64,000 bases of DNA from Branchipolynoe longqiensis (Eukaryota > Annelida > Polychaeta > Phyllodocida > Polynoidae), in contig CM059197.1 in NCBI GenBank assembly GCA_030323885.1, positions 30,766,709 through 30,830,708 on the forward strand, written 5' to 3'. The position numbers and the translations under genes were made by a program. Shown one piece after another: positions 19,738-29,005 of the stretch. The notes beneath the pieces were generated by a model, which saw only the letters and a program-made list of their open reading frames with translations, made no database searches and had not been told where the DNA came from. How positions within the stretch are numbered: position 1 is the first letter of the stretch; the number at the start of each line of letters is the position of its first letter.

Positions 19738-20977
19738 GGTGGGCTAGGAAACCGGTCCCCCCTGTTTCAAAGGTACAGCAGTCAGGCTGGGCTAGGGGAC
19801 CTGTCCAATTGCCTTTGGGTGGCAGCACTGCACCTGTATTTCAGGGAAAGCACTTAGTGGTACGTCTTGTCGTACATTATCCTTGGTATTATTTTATGAT
19901 GAAGGCGTGTAGTATTTTTTATCCATGGTCGGGATAATACAATTATCTAGTTCGGTAGGAACTGTATATTTTTACATAAACTTAGCAATTATTGGGAAAT
20001 GCAAATATTCAAATGTATGTTATCACTATCAGCACATTGCTCATAGCTATGTTATGGATACACAAGTATCCAATGGAAACACTCAATGTACATTGTTCAT
20101 ATCTATGTTCTGTTGCTTCTGCTGTCTTCCTTTGCTCGCTCCGACCCTGTGTGGTGGAGTAGCTATATTGAATAACCAGCCCCAGTCGCTGCCTGGCTGC
20201 AGCGACTCAGCCCCGCGGAGTGCAGCAGCATGTGCATACCAATTTTTGGCCGCTGCTCACCACTCTTCGTTCAAATTTTGATTTAAAAATAAAGGGTAGG
20301 GCCTTTTCGTTGGTGCCAGCCAGCGAACTTCTCATCCACACCGTGCCTTGTCTTATCTCTGTAACGTAGGAGTTAAATAATATTCCCAGCAAATGGGAAG
20401 TCACACTGAACACACACACATGGCAACCATCTCGTGCAGACACACTCTGCAGAATTTTAAAAGAGATCGGTCTACGGTCACGTGGTCATAATGGTCACGT
20501 GGGGCGTGCGTGTTGCTTTACTAACAATTTACCATACGCTCCAAACCAAACTGATGAATTCGCTGGCCTCTTTTCTCAGTCTCATAGACACACTCCAGAC
20601 ACACACGCATATTTAGGTCCCGGGCCAGTGAACATGCTACTGAAACCGAGATGTACACATGGCTATATTTTATCTTGTACATTGGCATCCATATCTCAGC
20701 GACAAGGAGGGTTTCAGTCGAGTAAAACCAGGCGAAGTGCTTTGCTCGGCAGCGAACTTTGTCGGATATAGACACAGCTATGGGCAGAGTATTTGTTTTC
20801 AGCTTTAGTAGTTTGCTAGTCACGTGCTTTTAGGATCCTCATATGTTATTATATAATTTATATAAAAGGGAAACTTGATTAATTAAATCAGTAAATGAGT
20901 TGGTAGACTGTAGGACTGCACCTTACCCTATAGTAATCTATTCCCACGTTTTCACCCATCCATATCATGACTTCCTA
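19738..20977. other. Unassigned DNA, about 1.2 kb
   Basis: The longest stretch here without a recognised repeat. CACGTG occurs three times (about 20479, 20495, 20821). Frames of up to 118 codons show no recognisable domain. A non-coding or regulatory part of the host genome is possible. Confidence 0.4.
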
Positions 20978-21133
20978 ATCAGGATAATGTGACTGAGTGG
21001 GATATCAGGTCATGGTGCTGGAGGCCTGGTCTCCAAGTGGGGCAGCACTATAAAGTCGCCATCAGTGCGCACTGTCACAAGTCAGTACCCGTACCTTAGA
21101 TGTTGCGAGGACGTAAAGCAACAACAAACAAAC
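20978..21133 (+). mobile_element. SINE-1, 5' truncated
   Basis: Begins ATCAGGATAATGTGACTGAG and ends AGGACGTAAAGCAACAAC. It lacks the GTCCTGATATGA segment near the tail. Confidence 0.85.
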
Positions 21134-21228
21134 ATGACCAGATGTGAAGCAGTGTTTCCAACATGGTATTGACCATACATGATGAAGTCTCCCAAATTAT
21201 TCCTTTAATCAACATATTTGGTCAATAT

Positions 21229-21449
21229 GGGATGCCCAAATGAATTGAGTGCTCACTTCCCAGTGATTTGAACCCCGGACGAGTCAAACCAATGACTTTA
21301 AAAATTTATACTTGACACTACCTAGCCTGGTGCTCAACGTAATTAGAAAAGGGCAAGGAGCAGTAGAATGAGGAAGAAGAATCATTGACAGTTGACATTT
21401 CCCCCGCGTAATCAATGAATGCAACTTTTTTTAAACAACTAAATATTAT
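21229..21449 (+). mobile_element. Hybrid SINE: SINE-1 head, SINE-2-type tail
   Basis: SINE-1 sequence (GGGATGCCCAAATGAATTG... to AAAAGGGCAAGGA) switches at about 21359 to CAGTAGAATGAGGAAGAAG...AAACAACTAAATATT, the 3' end seen in SINE-2 at 8990-9060. A second hybrid with the same switch point lies at 41438. Confidence 0.75.
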
Positions 21450-21553
21450 AGTAGGAGGAGCACGGCGCAGGAAACGCATGCACTAATTGCGGGCGCAGGG
21501 CGGAAGTTGTCCGGAGGTGGGTTTGCGGCTCGGACATGGCACATTCACGACTG

Positions 21554-21882
21554 GGCGCGGTGGCCGAATCGGTAGAGCGTGGGCCTAATGTGTGGTGTGG
21601 GAGATCGGGAGTTAAGTTCCCGGTCGAGTCAAACCACTGACTTATAAAATTGATACTTGTCGCCTCCTAGCCTGGCACTAGGCATTAATAGGATAAGGCA
21701 AGGATTGGTTAGCCAGTCTCAGGATAATGTGACTGAGTGGGATATCGGGTCATGGTGCTGGCGGCCTGAATTCCCAGTGGGGCAGTACTGTAAAGTCACC
21801 ATGACTGCACTGTCATGAATCGGTACCCTTCCTGATATGAACTTAGAATGTTGTCAGGACATAAAACTCAAACAACCAACCG
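21554..21882 (+). mobile_element. SINE-1, full length
   Basis: A good A box (GGTGGCCGAATCGGTAGAGC) and a slightly damaged B box (GGGAGTTAAGTTCCC), full body, tail GGACATAAAACTCAAACAAC. Confidence 0.92.
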
Positions 21883-22207
21883 ATGCAATGTGGCGCGGAC
21901 AGAAAACATCACCTAGTAATCAGTAATGGTCAGAACGAGGCTGGGCGAGCAGGCCCCCGGCGCTAATAGGGTGACACTTGCAGCGAGTGCTGTGTGTGTT
22001 GTGGGTGCAGAACGCTTTGTGCGAATTAGGCCAACCCCCAAGGGGTGGGCGGGGGTGACATATATTATTTACGGGAAGGGTCTCACAATTGCCATTATTT
22101 TGTACATGCTGGTTCTTGTCGATTTTTATTTTTGTTTAAAAATTCATTGCTTAAAGTTCACCCCTACTAGTACTAGGTAGGGGTGACTCTATAATCTAGG
22201 ATGGACC
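21883..22207. other. Unassigned intergenic DNA
   Basis: No repeat or coding sequence recognised. AGTTCACCCCTACTAGTACT (about 22156) and TAGGGGTGACTC form a short foldback. Confidence 0.4.
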
Positions 22208-22688
22208 TTAAGCGGCTGTCACACCTCACCGGATTGAACAATGGACAGAATTATCTAGTCCGGCGGTGTTTGGGCGTGATAAGTATCAAAATGTATTAAA
22301 ATGTGTCAAAATGTTGCGATATCGGGTCAAATGACGCTGGATGAACAGACATGAAACTGACATAAAACGGACATGAACGGATAGCCAACGGACGAAACGA
22401 ACTCAAACCGGACAAGAACCATAGACGTCAATCCAGCGGCATCCATTCCAAGTTGTGTGCATGTTCAAAACTTCTACGGACACAAACTGGACATCAATGG
22501 ACTTTGTTCAGTTTCTTTCCGTTTCCCCCAATCTGGTATGCAGGTATTGCAGGTATAGCAATACCTCAGGGAGTTTGACGCCCCTGCCTTGCAGAGTTGT
22601 AAACCACTGCCTTGTGGTACAGGTTCTTGACAGAACCGAAGGCTAAGGGAGCAAACCCTAAACAGAAAACCATGTCACTGTGGCAGCA

Positions 22689-22876
22689 TTAAGGGCGGTT
22701 GATGTATGGAACTCCCAACATCTCCCGACCAGCCACTGCAGGGACAAATAGTTTTGCGCCTGTCTTGACATGTTCTTGCTGGTGTGAAACCTTTATTTGC
22801 TCCCCGAGAGAGTGCCGCTGGTAACTTGCAAAAGCCAGCAGCACTTCAACACTTTTGCAGGCAGCTTTCATGAAAA
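22689..22876 (-). other. Conserved antisense frame in the chimeric module
   Basis: On the strand opposite to the LINE, the module is open for about 60 codons from ATGAAAGCTGCC to the codons for YINRP and a stop. The peptide (ACKSVEVLLAFASYQRHS..., HVKTGAKLFVPAVAGREM) is collinear in the copies at 1.4 and 15.1 kb with few changes, and frameshifted at 46.2 kb. No known domain recognised. It may be chance conservation of a young repeat. Confidence 0.4.
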
Positions 22877-23139
22877 AACGGATGGGACTGCCCTCTATGG
22901 AAGAGCTTCTGATCAAAACGAATCTCCGGTGGACCGGACAGCTCATGAGGATGTCATCAGACAGGCTACCAAAGCAGATCCTCTATTCTCAACTGTCTTC
23001 TGGGTACAGAAAGAGAGGGCGCCCTCGTCTCTGGTTCAGGGATACCATCAAGAGAAACCTGAAGCTGAGAGACATTAAGACCGACTCATGGACGCAACTC
23101 TCACAGCAGAGAGCTAAATGGAGAGCGGCAGTCAAGTAA
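22876..23139 (+). pseudogene. LINE reverse-transcriptase ORF, C-terminal fragment
   Basis: About 85 codons remain, with the signature LRWTGQLMRM, then RLPKQILYSQLSSG, KRGRPRLWFRDTIKRNLK and a terminal QQRAKWRAAVK-stop. This basic C-terminal tail follows the reverse-transcriptase thumb in many animal LINEs; the ATG-repeat 3' tail fits RTE-like clades, but the clade is not certain. The catalytic YxDD region and endonuclease are absent. The frame is open because the insertion is 5' truncated. The first codons (MKK) come from the fusion point, not from the original ORF. Confidence 0.85.
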
Positions 23140-23307
23140 TGAAAGCAGTCTTTGTCGCATCGCGACCGACAGCATGATGATGATGACCCCCAATCTGGTG
23201 ATGTGTGACAGGGCCTTTACACGTCTAACAAGTAACATTCCCTCGTGTGAGCTGACCATACCAACAGCAACGAGAGTACCAACTGCAGTTGAAATGAACT
23301 TGCATAG

Positions 23308-23655
23308 TTTGCTTGTTGTTATTTTACGTCCTAGCAACATTTAAGGTCATATGAGGACGGGTACTGACTTGTGACAGTGCGCACTCATGGTTACCTTATA
23401 GTGCTGCCCCACTGGGAGACAAGGCCACCAGCACCATGACCTGATATCCCACTTAGTCACGTTATCCTGAAACTGAGCCAACCAGTAGTTGCCCTATCCT
23501 AATAATGCCAAACGCCTGGGTAGGAAGCGACAAGTATGAACTTTTATGTCTTTGGTTTGACTCGACCAAGGTTCGAACACATGAACCCATGAGTTCGGAT
23601 CCCCCGATCCCCCAAAACAGGAGACGGACACTCAACTCATTCGGCCATTCCGTCT
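23308..23655 (-). mobile_element. SINE-1, full length, long-loop head
   Basis: Tail TTGCTTGTTGTTATTTTACG at left; head CAGACGGAATGGCCGAATGA on the reverse strand, with a duplicated GGTTCG region. Confidence 0.9.
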
Positions 23656-23744
23656 GTGCAAGAACTTGCATAGACTAAGGAGACTAGAATTGTACTTCAA
23701 CAAATGCTTTCCAACCGAGATTGAATGAAATCTGTTTATATAAC

Positions 23745-24310
23745 CAAGCCTGTGCCATATGTATGCGATGCATAACGCCTTATGCGAGTATAAAGGCGCG
23801 GAAGGCAATTATTTTGTTATAAATTGTATTACAATGAATACTCTGTACTGCCTCCTCCCCATGCTTATGACTGGTGGCGCCACCTCCGGCGCTTCCCCGC
23901 ACCTGGTAGCGCAGGAAAACCTCACTCGAGTCGGGGGATTTTTTGTTGTCTTTTACTAGGTTGGGCTGATATTCCTAGCCAGAGAATATACAGTAAAACC
24001 TCTCTAATTCTAAATCGACCGACCTTGGTACCGACTTTAAGTGGTCGATTTAGGGAGGTGGTCGGTTTAGGGAGTTAGAATATTGTTACAATGATATTGT
24101 TGGGACCCAAATAAAGCAATCGATTTAGGGAGGTGGTCGGCTTAGGGAGTAAGAATATTGTTACAAATAAAGCGATCGATATAGGGGGGTGGTCGATCTG
24201 TGGAGGGGTCGGTATAGAGAGGTTTTACTGTACTACTCATACTGTATGAGCACATATTTGTTTCGTGCAGTCTGCAGTGGTAATAAAGTACTGATACTGA
24301 ATGATGTACA
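23745..24310 (+). promoter_or_regulatory. LTR-like promoter repeat H, copy 3
   Basis: CCTTATGCGAGTATAAAGGC (TATA-like) is followed by GGTGGCGCCACCTCCGG (about 23872) and, beyond an inserted pogo-like MITE, an AATAAA (24282-24287). The layout matches copies 1 and 2. Confidence 0.4.
23989..24232 (+). mobile_element. Pogo/Tigger-like MITE, copy 1
   Basis: CAGTAAAACCTCTCTAA (from 23991) and AGAGAGGTTTTACTG (to 24230) are inverted ends flanked by TA. Internal GATCGATTTAGGGAGG-like units are repeated. Ends of this type and TA targets are typical of pogo-clade elements. Confidence 0.9.
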
Positions 24311-24975
24311 TATGTCTATATACATCCATATGTCTTTATTTGATTTGATTTAAGTTTTATTTAACCACACACATGGAGTAGGGTAACTCTATAGCAGGAT
24401 CGCCAACATTGGAACATGAAAAACCAGAAAAGATCTCAAGGGATATTTTATTGGTGGCCCAGAAAAATGTTAAAATTGTAGATGCTCTATGGTGCATTTT
24501 GGACACAATAATCTGTATGATTGATATCAGTTCAGAAAATGAAAAATTGGAAGTGGCGCCATCTATATAACGCTTCACCACGCTCCACTGAACTTACATC
24601 TGGAGCAGCCTCAGACCGACTATTCCCCCCAGAGGAGGTCGGTACGGCGCTGCCATGCATGCCTTGGTCGGTTGGGTTAGAATAAGGCTTGCTGGGGTTG
24701 GGGTGGTGGTGGTGGGGGGGGGGGGGGGGGGAGACGCAGAAGACGCACGCCAAGGTTAGACAGAGCTTGCCGGGCAGTTCTCATGTATCGACTGCGCATG
24801 CGCAAAGGCGCCAGTCCCTGCAATCCCTACAGTCGCCCCGTGCAATCTGATAACGGCGCTTCTCATTACCTCGCTCCCGGCACGCCCTTCTCGGGCGGGC
24901 GGGCGGGCGGGCGGGCGGGAGGGTGGGTGGGTGGGTGGGTGGGCGGCGCCTTATCAGCAGATCAGCTTAGGGAGT
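24311..24975. other. Unassigned DNA with a long G tract
   Basis: A G run of about 18 lies at 24714-24731. The palindrome TGCGCATGCGCA is at 24793-24804, a match to the NRF-1 type consensus. GGGCGGGCGG (24894-24918) then GGGTGGGTGG (24920-24941) repeats follow. The CG-rich character is unlike most of the window. Confidence 0.45.
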
Positions 24976-25310
24976 GCCGGGCGCCATGGCCAAATCGGTA
25001 GAGCGCGGGCCTCGCGTGCGGAACGTCGGGAGTTTGGTTCCCGGTCGAGTCAAACCAATGACTTTCAAATTGATACTTGTCGCTTCCTAGCCTGGCGCTC
25101 GGTATTAATAGGATAGGGCAAGGATTGGTTAGCTCAGAGTCAGGATAATGTGACTGAGTGGGATATCGGGTCATGGTGCCGATGGCCTGATTTTCCAGTG
25201 GGGCAGCACTATAAAAAGTTGCCATGAGTGCACATTGTCATAGTCGGTACCCATCCTGATGTGATCTTAGATGTTGCCATGACGTAAAACTCCAATAACA
25301 AACCAACCAG
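24976..25310 (+). mobile_element. SINE-1, full length
   Basis: Head GGGCGCCATGGCCAAATCGG...GCGTGCGGAACG, B-box region GGGAGTTTGGTTCCC, complete body and tail GACGTAAAACTCCAATAAC. Confidence 0.92.
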
Positions 25311-25671
25311 CTTAGGGAACGCCTCGAGGTTCCGGCTTACTAAGAATCCACAATTAACTAACAAACAAAATAAACTAATTAAAGATTCATTATTGCACAA
25401 CCCCGATTCATGCCATCCAAATGCAGTGAGCGTGAGTTATCTGGTCATGTGGTCACTGCGCATGCTCGTGCAGTTGAACGGAAGGAAATGGATCGTTCTC
25501 CAGAAACTGTGTCACCACTTTTGTGACAGGGAAAGCGAAAGTGAAAACATTCCAAATAATAATACTAGCAGAATCCATATTCATATGAAGGTTTATATGT
25601 CGTGCATATGTCAACGTTGAAATTTTCCTTTTCACTTTTTGATTTTGATGTTATACAAATGGAGAAAGCTG
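25311..25671. other. Unassigned intergenic DNA
   Basis: No repeat or coding sequence recognised. Confidence 0.4.
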
Positions 25672-26447
25672 TTAAAGGGGCTGTCACATTAGGTTTTTTT
25701 TGCGGGAGCGTACGGTGTCGTAGGCGCGTTACGTCATATACGTCGGCATACACTGCCATACGCTACGCATATGCTATGCATACGCTATGCATAGGCCGTC
25801 ATGTGCTGGCCTATGCCATTGTACGCCGCCATACGCTTTCTCCCGTCCGTCCGTCCAAATTCTTTTGTGCATGCTAAAAAAATCTCGACCTATGGGAGCG
25901 TATGGTTCATATGCTACTCATACGCTACTCATACGCCGGTGTACGGTCCTCGTACGCCAGTATATGCTCCTCGTACACCGGCATAGGTTACGCATACGCT
26001 CAACTTGCGTCACCGGCGTATCTCTAGCATATGTAGCGTATGCATAACCTACGAGTTACGTATGGGAGCATACTCCTAGCGTATGCACAGCGTATGCACA
26101 GCGTATGCACAGCATATTCCAAGCGTATGCCTCGACATCGATCTTGACTCATACGCTACTCATACGCTCATACGCTATGCATACACTATGCATATGCTAT
26201 GCATGCGCTACGCATACGCTACGCATAGGTTCCATATGCCAATCAAAACCGTCAAAAAATGTCACAGTACGCTCTCATACACTCCTCGTACACTCCTCGT
26301 ACGCTCCTCATAGGTTACGCATACGCTCAAAAACACCCGATAGGTCACCAAAGGTCATGATAGGCCGGCACACGCAGCTTTTTCCCATTTTCGACGTAGG
26401 TTTTCAATACGCTCCCGCCATACGCCGTAATGTGACAGGGCCTTTAA
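25672..26447 (+). mobile_element. TTAA-type element K1
   Basis: TTAA at 25672-25675 and 26444-26447. Ends AGGGGCTGTCACATTA and TAATGTGACAGGGCCT are inverted copies; GCGGGAGCGTA occurs inside both ends. The interior is made of TACGCATACGCTATGCA-like words in both orientations. Purine-initial ends with TTAA resemble Kolobok-type elements; this is inference. Confidence 0.8.
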
Positions 26448-26464
26448 ATTAACCATGTAACGTC

Positions 26465-26608
26465 CATTCATAACATCATTTTAACACACATCCATAACAT
26501 CTTTTTAACACGCATCCGTAACATCATTTTAACACACATCCATAACATCATTTTAACACACATCCATAACATCATTTTAACACACATCCATAGCATCATT
26601 TTAACACA
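26465..26608. repeat. 24-bp tandem repeat, about 6 copies
   Basis: Unit AACATCATTTTAACACACAT plus CCAT. The 68-codon reverse-strand frame through it is a repeat translation. Confidence 0.92.
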
Positions 26609-27218
26609 CACAACAAATTCAAATACAATTTTATTGATTATAGTTAAGCCAAAATAATTGTTTCTTACAAGCAAAAAAGTTGAAAAAAATGTTTGGGTAG
26701 ATGTACGGTGTCAATATGCAAAAGTTCATATGTTTTACATTAACACAAAATCATATATGCATATTTTGGATACATTTTGTGGGATAGATTGAATACATAT
26801 AGTATTGCTAACGTAATTAATACACAGAGTCAACTATAACTATTTGAATTACTACCCCCAAAATGAAGGCAAACTCATTAACAATGTAACGTGGAAACCA
26901 AATATGTGGTACCCAGTTTCTGAGAATAACCCAAATACGCATGCCTCTGATATGACTATAAGTGATCCCTATAGGGGCATGTCGTGGCATAATGTACCCT
27001 GAATAAGTGCTTACTGATAAGGGGGCCCCGTTCACAAGCTTGCAAGTGTACTAGAATTTGTCAAACGCAAATAAATGAAAGTCATGAAATAGTTAGTTAG
27101 CAATTAGTGACATTGCTCCAATTAATGCATGACATTCTCAATCCCTTCTTTAGGAGAGGACACACACATTTCTCTCATCTCCACTAACACTAACACTAAT
27201 AAGTTAGTAATATCATGG
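26609..27218. other. Unassigned intergenic DNA
   Basis: AT-rich; no recognised repeat or gene. Confidence 0.4.
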
Positions 27219-27570
27219 GTGTCGCCAAAGACCCTATAATACTAAGACGGCTCACTCAGCCTGTACTGTGTAATCAAACTGATCAAACCCACCACTTGGT
27301 GCGCTGGCTGTTCTCTTGGTTAAACAGTTGCTATATTATATGTATAAATGTATATATGAATGTGAAAGATGTGTGATGATGGCAATGATGATGATGATGA
27401 TGATGCTGATGATGATGTGTATTTGTTCATAGCAATTTCATATTGATGTGTATTCATACTTACCTATCTCATGTATAATATAATTGTATGTGTTTACATA
27501 TGAAACACCAACCAGCAGCCAGGCTGATCAAACCCACCACAAGGTGGCACTGCGAAATTTACATTACCAT

Positions 27571-28103
27571 GATTGATTGATTGATTGGTGGTTGCTTTAT
27601 GCCGTGTCGGCAGCATAGGCCATATTCACGGCGAGAAATGTTTGTTTTTTGTTCAAACCATCGCTTTTACACGTAAAAGCAGACAATCAATTATGTGCCA
27701 ATAGACACTCATACAAATTAGAAAGCTCACAATCATATATTTGTGGTCAAGGGAAACAAATTCCCATAGAAAAAGAAAAGTTTCATTAATAATTGATCGA
27801 ATCTATTTAGTAAACTGTATGAGGTGGTACAGTCCAGCTGCCCTCAAAAAGGCTAACATGTTTTCCTGTTTTATCTTAGTAAAAAGGTCATGCATACTGT
27901 CTGCAGTGTACAACCGTTGGTGCAGGGCCAAAAAATCAACGCAACTTAGTAAAATGTGTTTGAGTGTCAGCGGGGACTGACACCCAATACATTCAGGGGG
28001 AGGTTCCCCCTTGAGCAGAAAAGCATGTGTAAGCCACAAGTGGCCAATACGGCAGCGGCTAAGGACCACTTGGTCCCGCCGACCTCCCGGCGGGACCAAG
28101 TGG
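27571..28103 (-). mobile_element. 5'-truncated LINE with GATT tail (I/Nimb-like)
   Basis: The 3' end on the reverse strand reads GCCGTGAATATGGCC...CTGCCGACACGGCATAAAGC and ends in CAATCAATCAATCAAT. It is inserted in E1 between ATTACCATG and the right arm. A second 3' end of this family is at 37671-37735. The 5' junction is marked by two foldbacks. Confidence 0.8.
27803..28099 (-). pseudogene. LINE ORF2 C-terminal zinc-knuckle fragment
   Basis: About 93 codons of recognisable sequence: RCRIGHLWLTHAFLLKGE, then a CCHC motif C-x2-C-x7-H-x4-C (in ECIGCQSPLTLKHILLSC), and NMLAFLRAAGLYHLI to the stop. This arrangement follows the RNase H domain in I-superfamily LINEs (I, Nimb, Ingi); placement is from motif knowledge. 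Everything upstream, including the reverse transcriptase, is missing through 5' truncation. The first methionine and next few codons come from the inverted junction sequence. Confidence 0.8.
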
Positions 28104-28150
28104 TCAGCTCACTCCCTATCTCTCCCATGGGAGAGATAGGGAGTGAGCTG
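28066..28150. repeat. Two adjacent perfect foldbacks at a LINE 5' junction
   Basis: 28066-28080 pairs with 28089-28103 (15 bp, 8-nt loop; CCACTTGGTCCCGCC). One base later, 28105-28150 is a perfect 46-bp palindrome with no loop (CAGCTCACTCCC... centred on CCATGG). The first arm pair is LINE sequence, the second is E1 sequence. Confidence 0.95.
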
Positions 28151-28194
28151 TCTTAGTATTATAGGGTCTTTGGTGTCGCTCGGTGTACCCTGAG

Positions 28195-28877
28195 TTAACG
28201 CTGCATAGTCCGATGAAAGCACAACATTTTCAAAACCAAAACCACTTAGCTAAATTAGATTAACCATAACAAATTTAGATACTGATGCACTTAGTAAGCA
28301 TTTGTTACTGCACAGAAAGGGATACTAAGCGATTTAAAAAAAGCAACAACCTGCTACTGCAGAAACCTATGGTATCAGACTTTTGAAATAATTTGCCATA
28401 TTTTCACTATTAATATCTCCAAAGTTAGCCATTTAAAATATAAGTTACTTTAAAGCTGCATAGTCCGATGAAGTATCAAATTTTCAAAACCAAAACAAGT
28501 ATCTACATTATATTCTACATATCTTCCTTAGCTACTGGTGCATTTATCAAGCATTTCTTTCTTTACAGAAGGGAACACTGAGTCTATTTAATATAACCTG
28601 TTACTGCAGACACCTATGGTGTCAGAGTTTTGGTGTGCTTGCCCAAACTAATTTTACATGCTTGTACTTCAAATATCTCAAAAGTTATCCATTTAAAATA
28701 AAAGTTACTTCAAACTATAGTAAAGTAGATACTAATGATCAATCAAATCTATTTAACTCAAAACCATCGGACTATGCAACTTTAAGCTAAAGAAAGGTCG
28801 CTTATAATGATCACTTTAATGTATTTAGCTCAGAAAATGGTAGAAACTAAAAATACCATCGGCCTATGCAACTTTAA
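28195..28877 (+). mobile_element. MITE-A, interrupted by another MITE-A
   Basis: TTAA at 28195-28198 and 28874-28877; ends CGCTGCATAGTCCGATG and CATCGGCCTATGCAACT. It resumes after the nested copy at GCTAAAGAAAGGTCGC. Confidence 0.9.
28450..28785 (+). mobile_element. MITE-A nested in MITE-A
   Basis: TTAA at 28450-28453 and 28782-28785. The host copy reads through as AAGTTACTTTAA-GCTAAAG, which directly confirms the TTAA duplication. Confidence 0.93.
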
Positions 28878-29005
28878 ATTAATTTTCAGGTGGGTGTACT
28901 TATTCACTCACTCCTTCACTCGCCCCGCGCACACTCCTGCCCCCACCTCACTCTCTCTAATTAGGTGGAGGTAGCAGGTAGATCTGCTATGGTTGTCAAT
29001 GGTTA
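28878..29005. other. Short linker
   Basis: No repeat family recognised. Confidence 0.4.

Larger units (their letters stand above)
22525..23197 (+). mobile_element. Chimeric retroposon, copy 3, longest LINE part
   Basis: The insertion 22536-23186 is flanked by a perfect 11-bp duplication CCCCCAATCTG. The constant module (GGTATGCAGG to TTCATGAAA, to about 22876) is fused to about 310 bp of LINE coding and 3' sequence ending in GATGATGATGA. Both parts lie inside one pair of target duplications, so they entered as one molecule. Confidence 0.9.
22208..23219 (+). mobile_element. TTAA-type element K4, interrupted
   Basis: The left end GGCTGTCACACCTCACCGG after TTAA (22208-22211) pairs with the right end GGTGATGTGTGACAGGGCC (about 23198-23215). 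The interior repeats GGACATNAACGGA words. A chimeric retroposon is inserted close to the right end. Confidence 0.65.
27219..28179 (+). mobile_element. TIR element E1 with 7-bp duplication
   Basis: GTGTCGC (27219-27225 and 28173-28179) flanks inverted ends CAAAGACCCTATAATACTAA / TTAGTATTATAGGGTCTTTG, which extend through GACGGCTCACTC. The interior includes CCAGCAGCCAGGCTGATCAA and an ATG-rich tract (27379-27415). A LINE insertion occupies 27571-28103. E2 (52136-53354) has the same ends and again a 7-bp duplication. The superfamily is uncertain. Confidence 0.85.

Noticed and set aside
21554..21640. Possible tRNA genes at SINE-1 heads (also 24976, 33084, 43680)
   Set aside because: Each is followed by the same SINE body; the cloverleaf is incomplete, so these are SINE promoters, not tRNA genes.
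26465..26608. Possible CRISPR-like array
   Set aside because: The 24-bp units are directly adjacent with no spacers, and the context is an animal genome.
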